This document shows, one piece after another, positions 19,045-29,664 of a stretch of 64,000 nucleotides of DNA (the stretch's first letter is position 1; every line of letters starts with the position of its first letter). Origin of the DNA: Magnetococcales bacterium (lineage in GTDB: Bacteria > Pseudomonadota > Magnetococcia > Magnetococcales > DC0425bin3); the NCBI GenBank assembly GCA_015229045.1, contig JADGCJ010000003.1, forward strand, positions 43,160 to 107,159, written 5' to 3'. A program made the translations under genes and the position numbers. Under the pieces are notes generated by a model. It had not been told where the DNA came from. It ran no database searches and saw only the letters and a program-made list of their open reading frames with translations.

Positions 19045-19161
19045 CCAACTCCAGATCAAGCGTCTGCTTCGTTGACTCTCTTGCTCACTCCTCGCCGTAC
19101 CCAACACGTACTGTCTCGTCGCTCATCGCTGTCGCCTGCGTTCATCCTGATCTGGAACTGG
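19045..19161. repeat. inverted-repeat-flanked spacer element, copy P (secY-rpmJ)
   Basis: Arms CCAACTCCAGATCA (19045-19058) and TGATCTGGAACTGG (19148-19161) pair at 12 of 14 positions and flank a core at 19095-19122 (CCGTACCCAACACGTACTGT and the following CTCGTCGC). The core recurs nearly unchanged in the rplR-rpsE spacer (21988-22014), where it is also enclosed by an imperfect inverted repeat. No reading frame here looks real. Confidence 0.55.
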
Positions 19162-19263
19162 AACCACTCTCTGAAACCGGCGTTTGCCTTTCCCAGCCAC
19201 CCTATCTGGAGCCTCAGGAGTTGACACCATCCTGCTCCACACCGGGGCCAACGGATCCTTTGT

Positions 19264-20595
19264 TCAACGACGTCCCTTGATTTTGGCCTTCTTCATGAGT
19301 CCTTCGTACTGGCGACTGATCAGGAAGGATTGTATTTGCGACACGGTATCCATGGTGACGCCCACCACGATCAGCATGGATGTTCCCCCGAAGTAGAACG
19401 GGACATTATAGTTGGCAATCAGGATCTCTGGCAACAGACAGACCGCAACAACGTAAATGGCACCAATGAGCGTCAGTCGGGTCAAAATTTTATCAAAGTG
19501 CTCGGCGGTCCGCTGGCCGGGACGGATCCCGGGCACAAAACCACCGTATTTGCGCAGGTTGTCCGCCGTCTCCTCGGGATTGAAGACGATCGCCGTATAA
19601 AAAAAACAAAAAAAGATAATGGCCGTCGAGTAGAGCACCATGTGCATCAAGTGCCCAGGCGAAAGCGAAGCAGAGAGCGTCTTCAGCCACTCCCAGGGAG
19701 CGAAGCTGGCAATGGTTACCGGAAAGAGGATGATGGCACTGGCAAAAATAGGGGGAATCACCCCGGCGGTATTCACCTTGAGCGGCAGATGGGTCTGCTC
19801 CCCACCCACCATACGCCGACCACTCACCTGGCGCTTGGCATATTGTATGGATATGCGTCGCTGCGCCCGCTCCATGAAAATGATGAAGCTGGTTACCAGG
19901 ATGGACATGATCACCAGGAACAGCACAAACAGAGGCTGCAAATCGCCGGTACGGGTCAACTGCAAGGTATTGGCCATGGCTACGGGGAGGTTGGCAACGA
20001 TGCCGGCAAAAATGATCAACGAAATGCCGTTGCCAATGCCACGACTGGTGATCTGCTCACCGACCCACATGATGAAAGCAGTCCCTGCGGTCAAGGTCAC
20101 CACGGTAATCAAGCGGAAGTGCCAGCCAGGATGAACCACGACATTCATGCCGCCCGACTGCATGCTCTCGATGCCATAGGCGATGCCAAAGCCCTGGAAA
20201 ATGGACAGAAGGATCGTTCCATAACGGGTATACTGATTGATCTTGCGTCGCCCCGACTCCCCTTCCTTCTTCAAGGATTCAAGCTTGGGAACCACAGTCG
20301 TCATCAACTGCAGGATGATCGACGAGGAGATGTAGGGCATGATTCCCAGGGCAAACACCGTCAAACGGGACAAGGCGCCCCCGGAAAACATATTGAACAT
20401 GCCCAGCAACGTGCCCTGCTGTTGCGCGAAAAAGGCCGCCAACGCTGCCGGATCGATACCGGGAATCGGCACATGCGCACCAATCCGGTAGACAATCAAC
20501 ATACCGAGGGTGAACAAGAGCCGCTTGCGAAGCTCTGGTATTTTCCCAAGATTACCAAAACCGGCCAGGGGGGATTGCTGGGTACTGATGGTCAT
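19264..20595 (-). CDS. secY: preprotein translocase subunit SecY
   Basis: 443-residue, ten-transmembrane channel subunit of the SecYEG translocon in the inner membrane. Signature motifs are IPIPGID-like [15 protein letters not shown] near the N-terminus, [14 protein letters not shown], and [18 protein letters not shown] with the usual [15 protein letters not shown] late in the protein. It follows rplO with a three-base gap in the spc operon. Its partner secE is at 44864. Confidence 0.98.
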   Translation of the reverse strand: MTISTQQSPLAGFGNLGKIPELRKRLLFTLGMLIVYRIGAHVPIPGIDPAALAAFFAQQQGTLLGMFNMFSGGALSRLTVFALGIMPYISSSIILQLMTTVVPKLESLKKEGESGRRKINQYTRYGTILLSIFQGFGIAYGIESMQSGGMNVVVHPGWHFRLITVVTLTAGTAFIMWVGEQITSRGIGNGISLIIFAGIVANLPVAMANTLQLTRTGDLQPLFVLFLVIMSILVTSFIIFMERAQRRISIQYAKRQVSGRRMVGGEQTHLPLKVNTAGVIPPIFASAIILFPVTIASFAPWEWLKTLSASLSPGHLMHMVLYSTAIIFFCFFYTAIVFNPEETADNLRKYGGFVPGIRPGQRTAEHFDKILTRLTLIGAIYVVAVCLLPEILIANYNVPFYFGGTSMLIVVGVTMDTVSQIQSFLISRQYEGLMKKAKIKGRR

Positions 20596-20598
20596 GGG

Positions 20599-21102
20599 TT
20601 ATTCAGCCGACGCCACAGAAGTCTGGGAGTCTGCCAGTTCTTTCGGTTCCACCACCGGAAGAATCACCTCCCCACCGACAGCCGCGACCTTCTCCACAGC
20701 CACACGAGAGGCTTTATCCACATGAATCTTCAAGGGCTTCTCTAAAACACCATCACCAAGGAGTTTGACGCCATCCATATGCCGTTTGTACAGTTTCTTT
20801 GCGAATTTCTCGCGCAGCAAGGCATCGGTCACTTCGGTATGAGCAGCAAAAACATTGAGATCATTCAGGTTGAGGAGAGCATACACTTTGCGAAACGGAT
20901 TCGTGAATCCACGCTTGGGCAGACGCCTCTGGAGGGGCATCTGGCCACCTTCAAAGCCAACCTTGTGGTACCCTCCCGACCGTGCCTTCTGACCCTTGAC
21001 ACCACGACCGCCGGTTTTCCCGTTACCACTCCCCGGGCCACGCCCCTTGCGTTTGCCTTCCTGGGTATTACCCGGAATGGCTGGCAATTCGTTCAATTTC
21101 AT
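20599..21102 (-). CDS. rplO: 50S ribosomal protein L15
   Basis: 167 residues, slightly long for L15 because of an acidic/Ala C-terminal tail. The basic glycine-rich N-terminus ([20 protein letters not shown]) and [18 protein letters not shown] are diagnostic. L15 is a late assembly protein of the large subunit. Its order is rpmD-rplO-secY. Confidence 0.97.
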   Translation of the reverse strand: MKLNELPAIPGNTQEGKRKGRGPGSGNGKTGGRGVKGQKARSGGYHKVGFEGGQMPLQRRLPKRGFTNPFRKVYALLNLNDLNVFAAHTEVTDALLREKFAKKLYKRHMDGVKLLGDGVLEKPLKIHVDKASRVAVEKVAAVGGEVILPVVEPKELADSQTSVASAE

Positions 21103-21113
21103 CGTTCAAACCC

Positions 21114-21293
21114 TCAATCGACGATCTGCACCATATGGCTGACCAGGAATATCATACCGCGCACCGAGGCATTGTCAGGGAGTTCACGCACCCGATGCAT
21201 GCGGGTCATTCCCAGGCTCTTCAGGATTCGCCGATGCTTTTCGGGGCGTCCGATGTGAGAACGCACCAGCTTGATTTTCAAGGTTTTGGACAT
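21114..21293 (-). CDS. rpmD: 50S ribosomal protein L30
   Basis: 59 residues, the standard bacterial short form. It contains KIKLVRSHIGRPEKHRRIL and GLGMTRMHR-like SLGMTRMHRVRELPDN. The ATG at 21293 fits family alignments. An in-frame ATG two codons upstream (21299) is possible; starts further upstream add a non-homologous segment. It lies between rpsE and rplO. Confidence 0.95.
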   Translation of the reverse strand: MSKTLKIKLVRSHIGRPEKHRRILKSLGMTRMHRVRELPDNASVRGMIFLVSHMVQIVD

Positions 21294-21377
21294 GGTCATT
21301 ATCCCGGGTGACTCATTGGATCGCCCCACGCGGGGACGGGGCGGTACCGCCAAAATTCCACTCTGCCGCTCGTGTCA

Positions 21378-21896
21378 TCAAACCCACACTTGTTTGACTG
21401 TCATACCCCGCTTGGCAGCCACCTCTTCCGGGGCACGAATATCTCTCAACGCTTTGAAGGTCGCCTTGATCAAATTATGGGGATTGGAAGTCCCGGTGGA
21501 CTTGGCCAGGATATCGCGTATGCCCAGCGCCTCGAAAATAGGCCGCATGGAACCACCAGCGATAATCCCGGTGCCATCGGCAGCCGGGCGCAACACGACC
21601 GAGCCGGAACCAAACTTGCCGACCATCTCGTGATGCAGGGTGCGTCCATCGCGGACGGGAATGGTGACCATGGACTTTTTGGCCTGTTCGGTCGCCTTGC
21701 GAATACTCTCGGGAACCTCTTTGGCCTTACCCAAGCCATACCCCACCATGCCGTGGCCGTTTCCCACCACAACTATGGCCGAAAAATTGAAGCGGCTGCC
21801 ACCCTTGACGACCTTGGCCGTTCGCTTGATGACCACCAATTTCTCAATAAGATCTTCGTTTTGCCAATTTTCCGCGTTTCGGCGCGCATTCGTCAT
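21378..21896 (-). CDS. rpsE: 30S ribosomal protein S5
   Basis: 172 residues from the ATG at 21896, preceded by AAGGGG. The N-terminal double-stranded RNA-binding domain has [19 protein letters not shown] and [32 protein letters not shown] follows. S5 affects decoding fidelity. The spacer to rplR (21897-22079) is unusually long for the spc operon and carries a repeat element. Confidence 0.97.
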   Translation of the reverse strand: MTNARRNAENWQNEDLIEKLVVIKRTAKVVKGGSRFNFSAIVVVGNGHGMVGYGLGKAKEVPESIRKATEQAKKSMVTIPVRDGRTLHHEMVGKFGSGSVVLRPAADGTGIIAGGSMRPIFEALGIRDILAKSTGTSNPHNLIKATFKALRDIRAPEEVAAKRGMTVKQVWV

Positions 21897-21931
21897 GACA
21901 GCATCCACCCCTTCAGCATCGGTTCGCCAGC

Positions 21932-22060
21932 CCATACCAACTTGCACTTATCGCGACAACTCCGCCAGCCGTGTCGTCGGCTCCCCACCGTACCCGACAC
22001 ACACTGTCCCGTCGCCTCCTCCTTGCTGCCTCGTTCTCGCATCGCATGCAAATGATATGG
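21932..22060. repeat. inverted-repeat-flanked spacer element, copy Q (rplR-rpsE)
   Basis: Imperfect arms CCATACCAACTTGCA (21932-21946) and TGCAAATGATATGG (22047-22060) enclose a core at 21988-22014 (CCGTACCCGACACACACTGT and the following CCCGTCGC). The core matches copy P in the rpmJ-secY spacer, with a few transitions only. It is transcribed within the spc operon, so it could act in the RNA. Confidence 0.5.
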
Positions 22061-22079
22061 AGCCTTGCCGAGTACCCGA

Positions 22080-22445
22080 TTAAAATTCCAGACCACCCTC
22101 CCGGGCCGCATCAGCCAGAGCCTTGGTCCGGCCATGGTAGCGGAAGCCACCCCTGTCAAAGACCACCCGGGTGATATTGGCCTCCTTGGCCTTGGCGGCC
22201 AAACGACGCCCGACATGGGCGGCGGCGATAATGTTGCCGCCGTACTTGATCTGTTCCCGAACCTCACGCTCAAGGGTGGAGGCCGAAACGAGCGTCTCTC
22301 CCTTGCTGTCGTCTATGATCTGGGCATAGATCTGTTTCGCACTCCGGAAGACCGAGAGACGCAGCCGGTCGCTGGTCACTTGCCGGATTTTGTAGCGTAC
22401 CCGATTTGAGCGGGTTTGTCTTGATTTTTGCCGATCCTTTGCCAT
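22080..22445 (-). CDS. rplR: 50S ribosomal protein L18
   Basis: 121 residues with [38 protein letters not shown] and the C-terminal [21 protein letters not shown]18 binds 5S rRNA together with L5. It follows rplF by 14 bases. Confidence 0.98.
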   Translation of the reverse strand: MAKDRQKSRQTRSNRVRYKIRQVTSDRLRLSVFRSAKQIYAQIIDDSKGETLVSASTLEREVREQIKYGGNIIAAAHVGRRLAAKAKEANITRVVFDRGGFRYHGRTKALADAAREGGLEF

Positions 22446-22459
22446 GGACCGTTCCTCTC

Positions 22460-22993
22460 TTACTTCTTCTTACCTTCTTTGCGCAAGACCGTCTCTTCCA
22501 AATAGCGGATCCCTTTACCTTTGTAGGGCTCGGGAGGCCGATACTGCCGGATTTCGGCACAGGTCTGACCGAGTCTCTCCCGGTCTGCACCTGTCAGGGT
22601 CAACAGGGTATTTTTTTCCACTTCAACGTTGATACCTTCGGGCAGGGCGTAGTCAACGGGATGGGAGTAACCCAAAGTCAGTTTAAGAACCCGCCCGGCG
22701 ACTGCGGCGCGATAGCCCACTCCAACGATCTCCAACTGACGGGTAAAGCCCTCCGAAACACCACGCACCATGTTGTTCAGCAAACTCCGGGTCAGGCCCC
22801 ACAGGGCGCGTCCGGCACGATCACTCTTGCGCGGCGAAACGCGTATTGTACCACCTTCGACATGGATTTCCACGTCCGGATGAAACGTTCTCGTCAGCGT
22901 ACCGCGTTTGCCTTTGACCGACACCGTTTGCTGATCCACCTTCACATCCACCCCGGTGGGAACAGGGATGGGCTTTTTGCCAATTCTCGACAT
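22460..22993 (-). CDS. rplF: 50S ribosomal protein L6
   Basis: 177 residues starting [17 protein letters not shown]. The two L6 repeats are visible, with [20 protein letters not shown] and the C-terminal [14 protein letters not shown] signature. L6 lies near the sarcin-ricin loop where elongation factors bind. It is in the standard position between rpsH and rplR. Confidence 0.98.
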   Translation of the reverse strand: MSRIGKKPIPVPTGVDVKVDQQTVSVKGKRGTLTRTFHPDVEIHVEGGTIRVSPRKSDRAGRALWGLTRSLLNNMVRGVSEGFTRQLEIVGVGYRAAVAGRVLKLTLGYSHPVDYALPEGINVEVEKNTLLTLTGADRERLGQTCAEIRQYRPPEPYKGKGIRYLEETVLRKEGKKK

Positions 22994-23005
22994 CGTTTTT
23001 CCCCG

Positions 23006-23404
23006 TCAAAAAACGGTACAGATCAATTCGCCGCCCACGCCCATCTCCCGCGCCTGGCGGGTCGACACCACACCCTTGCTCGTGGAGAGGATGGAGATCC
23101 CCAACCCTCTATTGACCCGGGGAATGTCATCCTTGCCAAAGTAAAGGCGTCGTCCCGGCGTCGAGCAGCGGCGAATCTTTTCGATGACAGGCCGACTGTT
23201 ATGATACTTCAACTTGACACGCAGGGCAGGCCAACCGTCAGCCCCGTCGCACTTTTCGACGCTGGCCACATAGCCTTCCGTGACCAGGATGGCGCAGATG
23301 CGCTCCTTGATCTTGGAATAGGGGATCTCCACCACCCCCTTGCGAATGGCCTGGGCATTGCGAATGCGGGTCAGCATATCGCTTATTGGATCGGTCATTC
23401 CCAT
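23006..23404 (-). CDS. rpsH: 30S ribosomal protein S8
   Basis: 132 residues starting MGMTDPISDMLTRIRNAQ. It ends with GLGISILSTSKGVVSTRQAR and GGELICTVF, the rRNA-binding tail. In E. coli S8 is the spc operon autorepressor; whether that holds here is not visible. It lies between rpsN and rplF. Confidence 0.98.
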   Translation of the reverse strand: MGMTDPISDMLTRIRNAQAIRKGVVEIPYSKIKERICAILVTEGYVASVEKCDGADGWPALRVKLKYHNSRPVIEKIRRCSTPGRRLYFGKDDIPRVNRGLGISILSTSKGVVSTRQAREMGVGGELICTVF

Positions 23405-23431
23405 TGAAACAGCTCCGAAAACTCCAAATTG

Positions 23432-23617
23432 TTACCAGGAAGCCTTGATGATGCCAGGGATTTCGCCACGTAACGCCAACTGGCGCACGCAGATCCGGCA
23501 CATCGTAAACTTGCGCAGATAGCCTCGCGGCCGTGAACAGCGCTGGCACCTATTGTAGGTCCGCACCTTGAATTTCGGCTTGCGCTTTGCTTTCGCGATC
23601 AACGATTTTTTGGCCAT
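23432..23617 (-). CDS. rpsN: 30S ribosomal protein S14, zinc-binding short form
   Basis: 61 residues. Two CxxC pairs (CQRCSRP and CRICVRQ) define the short C+ zinc form rather than the roughly 100-residue zinc-free form usual in many proteobacteria. [18 protein letters not shown] and [13 protein letters not shown] are the family signatures. S14 assembles in the 30S head. It follows rplE. Confidence 0.97.
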   Translation of the reverse strand: MAKKSLIAKAKRKPKFKVRTYNRCQRCSRPRGYLRKFTMCRICVRQLALRGEIPGIIKASW

Positions 23618-23635
23618 GAACAGATTCCCTGACGA

Positions 23636-24175
23636 TCAATTCCTGAAGGGCATTCTGAAGCCACGCAACAGGGCCTTTGCTTCCTGATCGGTCCTGGCGG
23701 TGGTAACGATGATGATATCCATTCCCCGAACAGCATCCACCTTGTCGTAGTTGATTTCCGGAAAGATGATCTGCTCCTTGATGCCGAGGGCATAGTTCCC
23801 CCTGCCATCGAAGGAGTTGCCGGGCACTCCCCGAAAGTCGCGCACACGGGGCAAGGCGGCATTGATCAGTCTGTCCAGAAACTCATACATCCGTTCCCGG
23901 CGCAAGGTCACGCGACACCCTATAGGCATGCCCTCCCGGATCTTGAAACCGGCGATGGATTTCCTCGCTTTGGTCATCACCGCTTTCTGCCCGGAAACGG
24001 CGGTCATATCCTCGATTGCCCCCTGCAGGTGACTCTTATCGACCACAGCCTGCCCGACCCCCATGTTCAGGACGATCTTCTCCAGACGCGGGGCCTGCAT
24101 GATGTTGGCGTAGCTGAACTCCTTCATCAGGGCGGGAACGATCTCCGTCACATATATCTCTTTCAGCCTGGACAT
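23636..24175 (-). CDS. rplE: 50S ribosomal protein L5
   Basis: 179 residues with [22 protein letters not shown]-like [19 protein letters not shown] and the C-terminal [21 protein letters not shown]5 binds 5S rRNA and contacts the P-site tRNA. It follows rplX by about 22 bases in the spc operon. Confidence 0.98.
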   Translation of the reverse strand: MSRLKEIYVTEIVPALMKEFSYANIMQAPRLEKIVLNMGVGQAVVDKSHLQGAIEDMTAVSGQKAVMTKARKSIAGFKIREGMPIGCRVTLRRERMYEFLDRLINAALPRVRDFRGVPGNSFDGRGNYALGIKEQIIFPEINYDKVDAVRGMDIIIVTTARTDQEAKALLRGFRMPFRN

Positions 24176-24197
24176 CTTCTTAATTCCTCATCCCTCA

Positions 24198-24530
24198 TCA
24201 GCTGTCGAGAACATCCCCGGAGCGGCAGGCAGTACGCACTTTCCGGCCATCCTCCAGGATTTTCTTACCGATGCGCACCCCTTTACCCGTATCAGGATCC
24301 ACGATCATGACGTTCGATATATGGATAGGGGCCTCTTTTTCCACGATCCCCCCTTCCTTGCCTGCGCTCGGCTTGGTGTGACGCTTGACCATATTCAGTT
24401 TGGTCACCAGGACGGCGTTGGCCTCGGGCAAAACCTTCAGGATTTCCCCTCGTTTGCCGTTCTCTTTCCCGGCGATGACAACCACCTGGTCGCCTTTTTT
24501 CAAATTGGTCCGGAAGGAACCTTTTTTCAT
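24198..24530 (-). CDS. rplX: 50S ribosomal protein L24
   Basis: 110 residues with the KOW motif [19 protein letters not shown] followed by [10 protein letters not shown]24 initiates large-subunit assembly. The ATG at 24530 has AGGTG six bases upstream; a GTG at 24539 is a weaker alternative that adds three residues. It lies 10 bases after the rplN stop. Confidence 0.95.
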   Translation of the reverse strand: MKKGSFRTNLKKGDQVVVIAGKENGKRGEILKVLPEANAVLVTKLNMVKRHTKPSAGKEGGIVEKEAPIHISNVMIVDPDTGKGVRIGKKILEDGRKVRTACRSGDVLDS

Positions 24531-24539
24531 GATCTGCAC

Positions 24540-24908
24540 CTACAACACTTCTGGGGCCAGGGAGACGATCTTCATAAAGTTGCGACTCCGCAGCTCACGG
24601 GTCACTGGCCCAAAGATGCGGGTTCCGATAGGCTCGCCCTGGGCATTGATCAGCACGGCAGCGTTGGTATCAAACCGGATATAGGAGCCATCCGGGCGTC
24701 CCATCTCCTTCCGGGTACGCACGACCACGGCGCGGGCCACTTCACCTTTCTGCACCTTGCCGCGTGGCATGGCCGACTTGATGGAGACGACAATCACATC
24801 GCCGATGCGGGCATAGCGGCGCTTGGAACCGCCGAGAACCTTGATGCACTGGACTTTCTTGGCGCCGGAGTTATCCGCCACGTCCATGATGGTTTGCACT
24901 TGTATCAT
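24540..24908 (-). CDS. rplN: 50S ribosomal protein L14
   Basis: 122 residues, starting [20 protein letters not shown] and containing the family signature [21 protein letters not shown]14 bridges to the small subunit and contacts 16S rRNA helix 14. The start overlaps the rpsQ stop by ATGA. Confidence 0.98.
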   Translation of the reverse strand: MIQVQTIMDVADNSGAKKVQCIKVLGGSKRRYARIGDVIVVSIKSAMPRGKVQKGEVARAVVVRTRKEMGRPDGSYIRFDTNAAVLINAQGEPIGTRIFGPVTRELRSRNFMKIVSLAPEVL

Positions 24909-25180
24909 TGGACACCTGCCACATCGGCCGGAGCGCCCGCAGCCCCGGAAACACGTTCAACCACTTGCCAGCATTTGGTCTTGCTGATCGGACGGCACTC
25001 TTCGATACGCACCACATCGCCCACTCGACAACTGTTTTCCGGGTCGTGGGCGTGATACTTCTTGTTGCGTCTGACGATCTTCCCATAAAGCGGATGCCGG
25101 ATCTTCCGTTCCACCTGGACTACCACGGTCTGTTGCATTTTGTCGCTGACAACCGTTCCCTGCATCACCCGCCTGGCCAT
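24905..25180 (-). CDS. rpsQ: 30S ribosomal protein S17
   Basis: 91 residues from the ATG at 25180: [18 protein letters not shown], the OB-fold start, and [15 protein letters not shown], the S17 signature. A longer frame up to 25261 overlaps rpmC and is not homologous. S17 is a primary 16S rRNA binder. It lies between rpmC and rplN. Confidence 0.96.
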   Translation of the reverse strand: MARRVMQGTVVSDKMQQTVVVQVERKIRHPLYGKIVRRNKKYHAHDPENSCRVGDVVRIEECRPISKTKCWQVVERVSGAAGAPADVAGVQ

Positions 25181-25184
25181 GACT

Positions 25185-25391
25185 CTATGACTCCTGTTCC
25201 TTGCGGACCCGTGCACCAAGGATGGTCTTGATGCGGGCAATCTCTTTCCGGACCTGGCCAATGCGCGACGTCTTCTCGAGTCGCATGGTGGCCTTTTGGA
25301 AGCGGAGGTTGAATGACTCCTGGTGCAAGGCGCGAAGCTTATCTTCCAATGCGGAATCTGACATGCCCTGCAGTTCCGTCGATGCTGCCAT
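25185..25391 (-). CDS. rpmC: 50S ribosomal protein L29
   Basis: 68 residues. It has the two-helix L29 fold: [20 protein letters not shown] and [16 protein letters not shown]. The ATG at 25391 shares a base with the rplP stop (TGATG) and has GGAGG six bases upstream; a GTG one codon earlier is possible. L29 sits at the tunnel exit where SRP and trigger factor dock. Confidence 0.95.
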   Translation of the reverse strand: MAASTELQGMSDSALEDKLRALHQESFNLRFQKATMRLEKTSRIGQVRKEIARIKTILGARVRKEQES

Positions 25392-25807
25392 CACACACCT
25401 CCACGCATGACGAATTTGGTCGGAATGGCCAGCTTGGCCCCGGCCAGTCCCATGGCTTCCCTTGCCAGCTCTTCGGTCACGCCTTCCATCTCGTACAGAA
25501 TGCGTCCAGCCTTGACCCTGGCGATCCAGAACTCCGGATTGCCTTTACCTTTCCCCTGCCGCACCTCGGGAGGCTTCTTGGAGACCGGTATATCGGGGAA
25601 TATACGAATCCAGATGCGTCCACCACGGCGTATCTTGCGCGTCATGGCGCGACGTCCGGCCTCGATTTGCCGAGCCGTAATTCGCCCGGCCGTCATGGCT
25701 TTCAGGCCGTACTGCCCGAACGACAAATCCGCTCCTCGATAGGCCAAGCCGTGTATCCGACCTTTGAAGGCCTTGCGGAATTTCCTCTTTTTGGGTTGCA
25801 ACAGCAT
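25391..25807 (-). CDS. rplP: 50S ribosomal protein L16
   Basis: 138 residues, starting [40 protein letters not shown] and [20 protein letters not shown] are the L16 signatures. L16 helps position A-site tRNA. It follows rpsC and overlaps the rpmC start. Confidence 0.98.
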   Translation of the reverse strand: MLLQPKKRKFRKAFKGRIHGLAYRGADLSFGQYGLKAMTAGRITARQIEAGRRAMTRKIRRGGRIWIRIFPDIPVSKKPPEVRQGKGKGNPEFWIARVKAGRILYEMEGVTEELAREAMGLAGAKLAIPTKFVMRGGV

Positions 25808-25826
25808 GGGTTTCGGCCCTCAACCA

Positions 25827-26465
25827 CTATTTCTGTTCCTTGTCGATGATCTCGCCTTTGAACACCCACACCTTGACCCCGATGATGCCGTAGGTAGTCA
25901 AGGCTTCGGAGAAGCCGAAATCGATGTCTGCCCGCAAGGTATGCAGGGGGACGCGACCTTCACGATACCACTCTGTCCGGGCGATCTCTCCGCCGCCAAG
26001 CCGTCCGGAGCAGTTGATGCGGATGCCCTGCGCGCCGAGGCGCATAGCGGAAGTGACTGCCCGTTTCATACCTCGGCGGAAAGCCACACGCCGCACCAGC
26101 TGTTGGGCGACGTTTTCCGCGATCAGTTGGGCATCCATTTCCGGTTTGCGCACTTCAACGATATTGAGTTGCACATCGGTGCTGGCGACCTTGCGGATAT
26201 CCTCTTTCAACTTCTCGATATCGGTGCCTTTTTTCCCAATGATGATCCCGGGACGGGCCGAATGGATGTTGATCCGCGCCTTTTTGGCTGGTCTCTCAAT
26301 CACGATCTTGGAAACACTGGCGTGTTCCAAGCGTTTTTTCAACCAAGCCCGCAGCTTGACGTCTTCGATGAGCAGTGCGGCATACTCTTTGTCCGCATAC
26401 CACCGGGTATCCCAGGTTTTAGTAATCCCCAGCCTAAACCCGGTCGGATGTACCTTTTGCCCCAT
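25827..26465 (-). CDS. rpsC: 30S ribosomal protein S3
   Basis: 212 residues. It starts [18 protein letters not shown], contains the KH-domain GXXG-like [15 protein letters not shown] and ends in the C-terminal [12 protein letters not shown]3 lines the mRNA entry site. It follows rplV in the S10 operon. Confidence 0.98.
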   Translation of the reverse strand: MGQKVHPTGFRLGITKTWDTRWYADKEYAALLIEDVKLRAWLKKRLEHASVSKIVIERPAKKARINIHSARPGIIIGKKGTDIEKLKEDIRKVASTDVQLNIVEVRKPEMDAQLIAENVAQQLVRRVAFRRGMKRAVTSAMRLGAQGIRINCSGRLGGGEIARTEWYREGRVPLHTLRADIDFGFSEALTTYGIIGVKVWVFKGEIIDKEQK

Positions 26466-26500
26466 TTAATCGTCCTCTCTCGTCTTGCGTCGAGCCCCGG

Positions 26501-26842
26501 TCATTCCTTGGATCCCACCGCGATGGTGATGTGGGAGGTCCGTTTGAGAATCCGGCACGCCCGGCCTCTGGCGCGTGGCCGAAATCTTTTCATTTTGGTT
26601 CCTTCATCCACGAAGGCACGCAGAATATACAGCGTATCCACATCCAGTCCAAGATTGTTCTCGGCATTCGCGATAGCTGAACCGAGGGTCGTCTTGATTG
26701 TCCGGGCCACGCGCTTCTTGGAAAAAGTCAGCAACTCAAGCGCCCTGTCCACGCCAAGACCGCGAATCTGGTCGACGACCAGTCGTGCCTTCGTGGGGGA
26801 AACCCGAACGGATCGGGTTTGTGCTACGGCTTCGCTTCCCAT
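26501..26842 (-). CDS. rplV: 50S ribosomal protein L22
   Basis: 113 residues: [20 protein letters not shown] at the N-terminus and the tunnel-loop hairpin region [20 protein letters not shown] at the C-terminus. L22 lines the exit tunnel. It follows rpsS with a 15-base spacer. Confidence 0.98.
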   Translation of the reverse strand: MGSEAVAQTRSVRVSPTKARLVVDQIRGLGVDRALELLTFSKKRVARTIKTTLGSAIANAENNLGLDVDTLYILRAFVDEGTKMKRFRPRARGRACRILKRTSHITIAVGSKE

Positions 26843-26857
26843 GCTTCTGTCCTCGTC

Positions 26858-27133
26858 TTATCGGCGGCTGGTCTTTTCGCCACCGTGACCGTGGTAGGTT
26901 CGCGTGGGGGAAAACTCCCCGAGCTTATGTCCCACCATGTTCTCCGTCACCAGAACGGGAATAAACTTCCGGCCGTTGTGAACCCCAAAGGTATACCCCA
27001 CAAACTCGGGTATGATGGTCGAACGCCGCGACCAGGTTTTTATCAGTTCTTTGCGCCCATCGCCACGGAGTTTCTCCACTTTCTTCAGGAGAAAGGCATC
27101 AAAGAAGGGGCCTTTCTTGATTGACCGTCCCAC
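26858..27133 (-). CDS. rpsS: 30S ribosomal protein S19
   Basis: 91 residues starting [20 protein letters not shown]. It contains [20 protein letters not shown] and [19 protein letters not shown], standard S19 features. S19 sits in the 30S head beside S13. It lies between rplB and rplV. Confidence 0.98.
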   Translation of the reverse strand: MGRSIKKGPFFDAFLLKKVEKLRGDGRKELIKTWSRRSTIIPEFVGYTFGVHNGRKFIPVLVTENMVGHKLGEFSPTRTYHGHGGEKTSRR

Positions 27134-27165
27134 AAGCCACCTCTCACCTTACACGTTTTCCCGGA

Positions 27166-27996
27166 TTACCGACGCCGCATGATCATGCGATCGGACGGCT
27201 TGCTTCTCTTCCGGGTCTTCTTACCTTTGGTCGGAAGGCCCCACGGACTCACCGGGTGACGTCCACCGGAGGTCTTCCCTTCGCCACCGCCATGCGGGTG
27301 GTCAACAGGATTCATGGCCACACCGCGCACGGAGGGCCGAATCCCCATCCAACGATTTCTTCCTGCCTTGCCAATCTTGATGTTGCCATGGTCCGCATTG
27401 GAAACCATGCCAACCGTACCCATGCAGTCCAGGAGGACCATACGCATCTCGCCGGACGGCAACTTCAACTGTGCATATTTGCCCTCTTTACCCATCATCT
27501 GCACGGAGCTCCCCGCCGAGCGAGCAAGCTGACCGCCTTTGAAAGGTTTCATCTCCACGTTATGCAGGATCGTCCCGATGGGCATGATCCGCAATGGCAT
27601 GGCGTTACCAGGTTTGACATCGACGACACCAGGTTTGACGTCCGACAGAATCGTCTCCCCGACCTCCAACCTCTGCGGCGCCAGGATATACCGTTTTTCC
27701 CCGTCCGCATATGCCAGAAGGGCAATAAAGGCAGTTCGATTCGGATCATACTCAATGCTGGCTACCTTGGCAGGTATCCCGTGCTTGTCGCGCTTGAAAT
27801 CGATGATCCGATAACGCCTCTTGTGGCCACCGCCCTGGTGGCGCACGGTCATGCGACCATAATTATTCCTCCCGCCTCGACTGGGCAGGGGGCGCAGAAG
27901 GCTCTTTTCAGGCCCCTCTTTCGACAACCCAGAATAATCGACGGTGATCAACTGGCGTCGCCCGGGGGAGGTGGGCTTGTAATTCCTTAGTGCCAT
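27166..27996 (-). CDS. rplB: 50S ribosomal protein L2
   Basis: 276 residues. [16 protein letters not shown] opens the protein; [39 protein letters not shown] and the C-terminal [19 protein letters not shown] are diagnostic. L2 is central to peptidyl-transferase assembly and subunit association. It is in the S10 operon after rplW. Confidence 0.98.
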   Translation of the reverse strand: MALRNYKPTSPGRRQLITVDYSGLSKEGPEKSLLRPLPSRGGRNNYGRMTVRHQGGGHKRRYRIIDFKRDKHGIPAKVASIEYDPNRTAFIALLAYADGEKRYILAPQRLEVGETILSDVKPGVVDVKPGNAMPLRIMPIGTILHNVEMKPFKGGQLARSAGSSVQMMGKEGKYAQLKLPSGEMRMVLLDCMGTVGMVSNADHGNIKIGKAGRNRWMGIRPSVRGVAMNPVDHPHGGGEGKTSGGRHPVSPWGLPTKGKKTRKRSKPSDRMIMRRR

Positions 27997-28017
27997 GCGT
28001 GGCCTCCCGAATTCGGG

Positions 28018-28317
28018 TTATCCTTTCTCAAAGAAATCAATCGACTGGCCCTCGGCCAGTCGAACGATGGCTTTTTTCCAATCGCTTCGGCGTCCTGCTG
28101 TCTTGCCGAAACGCTTCTCTTTTCCATTCATGTTCAACGTCTGAATCTCAAGAACCTTGACCTTGAACAACTCCTCCACGGCGGCCTTGATTTGCGGCTT
28201 ATTGGCCCAGGTAGCCACCTTGAACACCACCTGATTCCCTTTCGCCATGACCATGGTCGATTTTTCAGTCACCACCGGAGCCTGCAAGACCCCGAACAAG
28301 GTCAATGCGTTGCTCAT
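28018..28317 (-). CDS. rplW: 50S ribosomal protein L23
   Basis: 99 residues with [20 protein letters not shown] and [20 protein letters not shown], typical of L23. It is the main docking site for trigger factor and SRP at the tunnel exit. Its ATG overlaps the rplD stop by ATGA. Confidence 0.98.
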   Translation of the reverse strand: MSNALTLFGVLQAPVVTEKSTMVMAKGNQVVFKVATWANKPQIKAAVEELFKVKVLEIQTLNMNGKEKRFGKTAGRRSDWKKAIVRLAEGQSIDFFEKG

Positions 28318-28937
28318 GCCAGCCTCTCCTCAAGTTTACCCAACGCAGCCTCGGTAATGATCACCTTCTCGTGGCGCAGCAGGTCGTAGACGTTGACCCC
28401 TTCCACCCGGATCACCGATATCCCCGGCAGGTTGCGGGCCGAAATTTGCACATTCCGATCCTCTTCCGGAATGACGATCAAGGCCGAGCGCTCGGCACCC
28501 AGGTTGCCAAGAATGGCGCGCATCGCCTTGGTCTTGATCTCGGCAAGGTCCAGCCTTTCCAACAAAATCAGATCGCCATCCAAGCGTTTCACGGAGAGAG
28601 CCGTTTGCAGGGCCAACCTTCTCACCTGCTTGGGCAACTTGGTGGCATGGCTGTGCGGATGCGGCCCAAACACAACACCGCCCGTCCGATATTGAGGAGC
28701 GCGAATGGTCCCCTGCCGGGCATTGCCCGTCCCCTTTTGGCGGTAGGGCTTCTTGCCGCCACCACGCACATCGGAGCGGGTCTTGGTCGAGGCACACCCC
28801 GAGCGCCGCTTGGCGAGTTGATACTGCACCATGCGAGCAAGCAAATCCTCGCGTACAGGGCGCCCGAAGGTCTCATCCTTCAGGGAGAGTTGACGCACGT
28901 CCTGGTTGTTCGCGTCTTTGAGCGGATGTTCAATCAT
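28314..28937 (-). CDS. rplD: 50S ribosomal protein L4
   Basis: 207 residues. The tunnel loop [20 protein letters not shown] and the flanking [20 protein letters not shown] are diagnostic. L4 lines the exit tunnel and in E. coli represses the S10 operon through its leader. It follows rplC by 11 bases. Confidence 0.98.
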   Translation of the reverse strand: MIEHPLKDANNQDVRQLSLKDETFGRPVREDLLARMVQYQLAKRRSGCASTKTRSDVRGGGKKPYRQKGTGNARQGTIRAPQYRTGGVVFGPHPHSHATKLPKQVRRLALQTALSVKRLDGDLILLERLDLAEIKTKAMRAILGNLGAERSALIVIPEEDRNVQISARNLPGISVIRVEGVNVYDLLRHEKVIITEAALGKLEERLA

Positions 28938-28948
28938 GGCACGGCCCT

Positions 28949-29593
28949 TCAGCTCTGGTCACCCTTTTTGACGGCGTCCCGGACCAGGACCACCGAACCC
29001 TCTGCACCGGGAACGCTGCCATGAACGACCAGCAGATTCTTCTCGGCATCCACAGCCGTCACCCGCAAACTCTGGACGGTAATATTTTTGTCACCCATAT
29101 GGCCGGCCATCTTTTTGCCTGGCATGACCCGACCGGGCGTCTGACGCTGGCCAATGGAGCCAGGTGAACGATGTACCTTGTGCGCGCCGTGGGAGGCCTT
29201 GCCGCCCTTGAAACCCCAGCGCTTCATGACGCCAGCGAAGCCCTTGCCGATACTGCGCCCCGTCACATCGACCAGTTGCCCAACCGTGAACTGCTCCACG
29301 GAAAGCTTCTGTCCAACTTCATACTGGTCCGGGTTGTCCACCCGAAACTCCTTCAGCATCCGCTGGGGGGGCATATTCACCTTGGCAAAGTAGCCTTTTT
29401 CGGGCTTACTCACCCGACTGGGCTTCTTCTCTTCAAAGCCAAGCTGGACGGCGTTATAGCCATCCTTGTCCTGGCTTCTCTTCGCCACCACCGGACACGG
29501 CCCCAACTGCAACACGGTCACAGGCAGCCGTTCACCTTGTTCGGAAAACGTCTGGGTCATCCCCAGTTTCCGGCCGATCAGTCCTGCGCGCAT
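28949..29593 (-). CDS. rplC: 50S ribosomal protein L3
   Basis: 214 residues from the ATG at 29593, preceded by AAGGATTTGGGG; a TTG two codons upstream is an unlikely alternative. It starts [16 protein letters not shown], with [20 protein letters not shown] and [20 protein letters not shown] in the loop that approaches the peptidyl-transferase centre. It is the second gene of the S10 operon. Confidence 0.97.
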   Translation of the reverse strand: MRAGLIGRKLGMTQTFSEQGERLPVTVLQLGPCPVVAKRSQDKDGYNAVQLGFEEKKPSRVSKPEKGYFAKVNMPPQRMLKEFRVDNPDQYEVGQKLSVEQFTVGQLVDVTGRSIGKGFAGVMKRWGFKGGKASHGAHKVHRSPGSIGQRQTPGRVMPGKKMAGHMGDKNITVQSLRVTAVDAEKNLLVVHGSVPGAEGSVVLVRDAVKKGDQS

Positions 29594-29664
29594 CCCCAAA
29601 TCCTTCCTTCAAAACCTTCTTTCATCCCAAGCCATCTGTGTTTCTACCCACAGGCCATGCCTTG

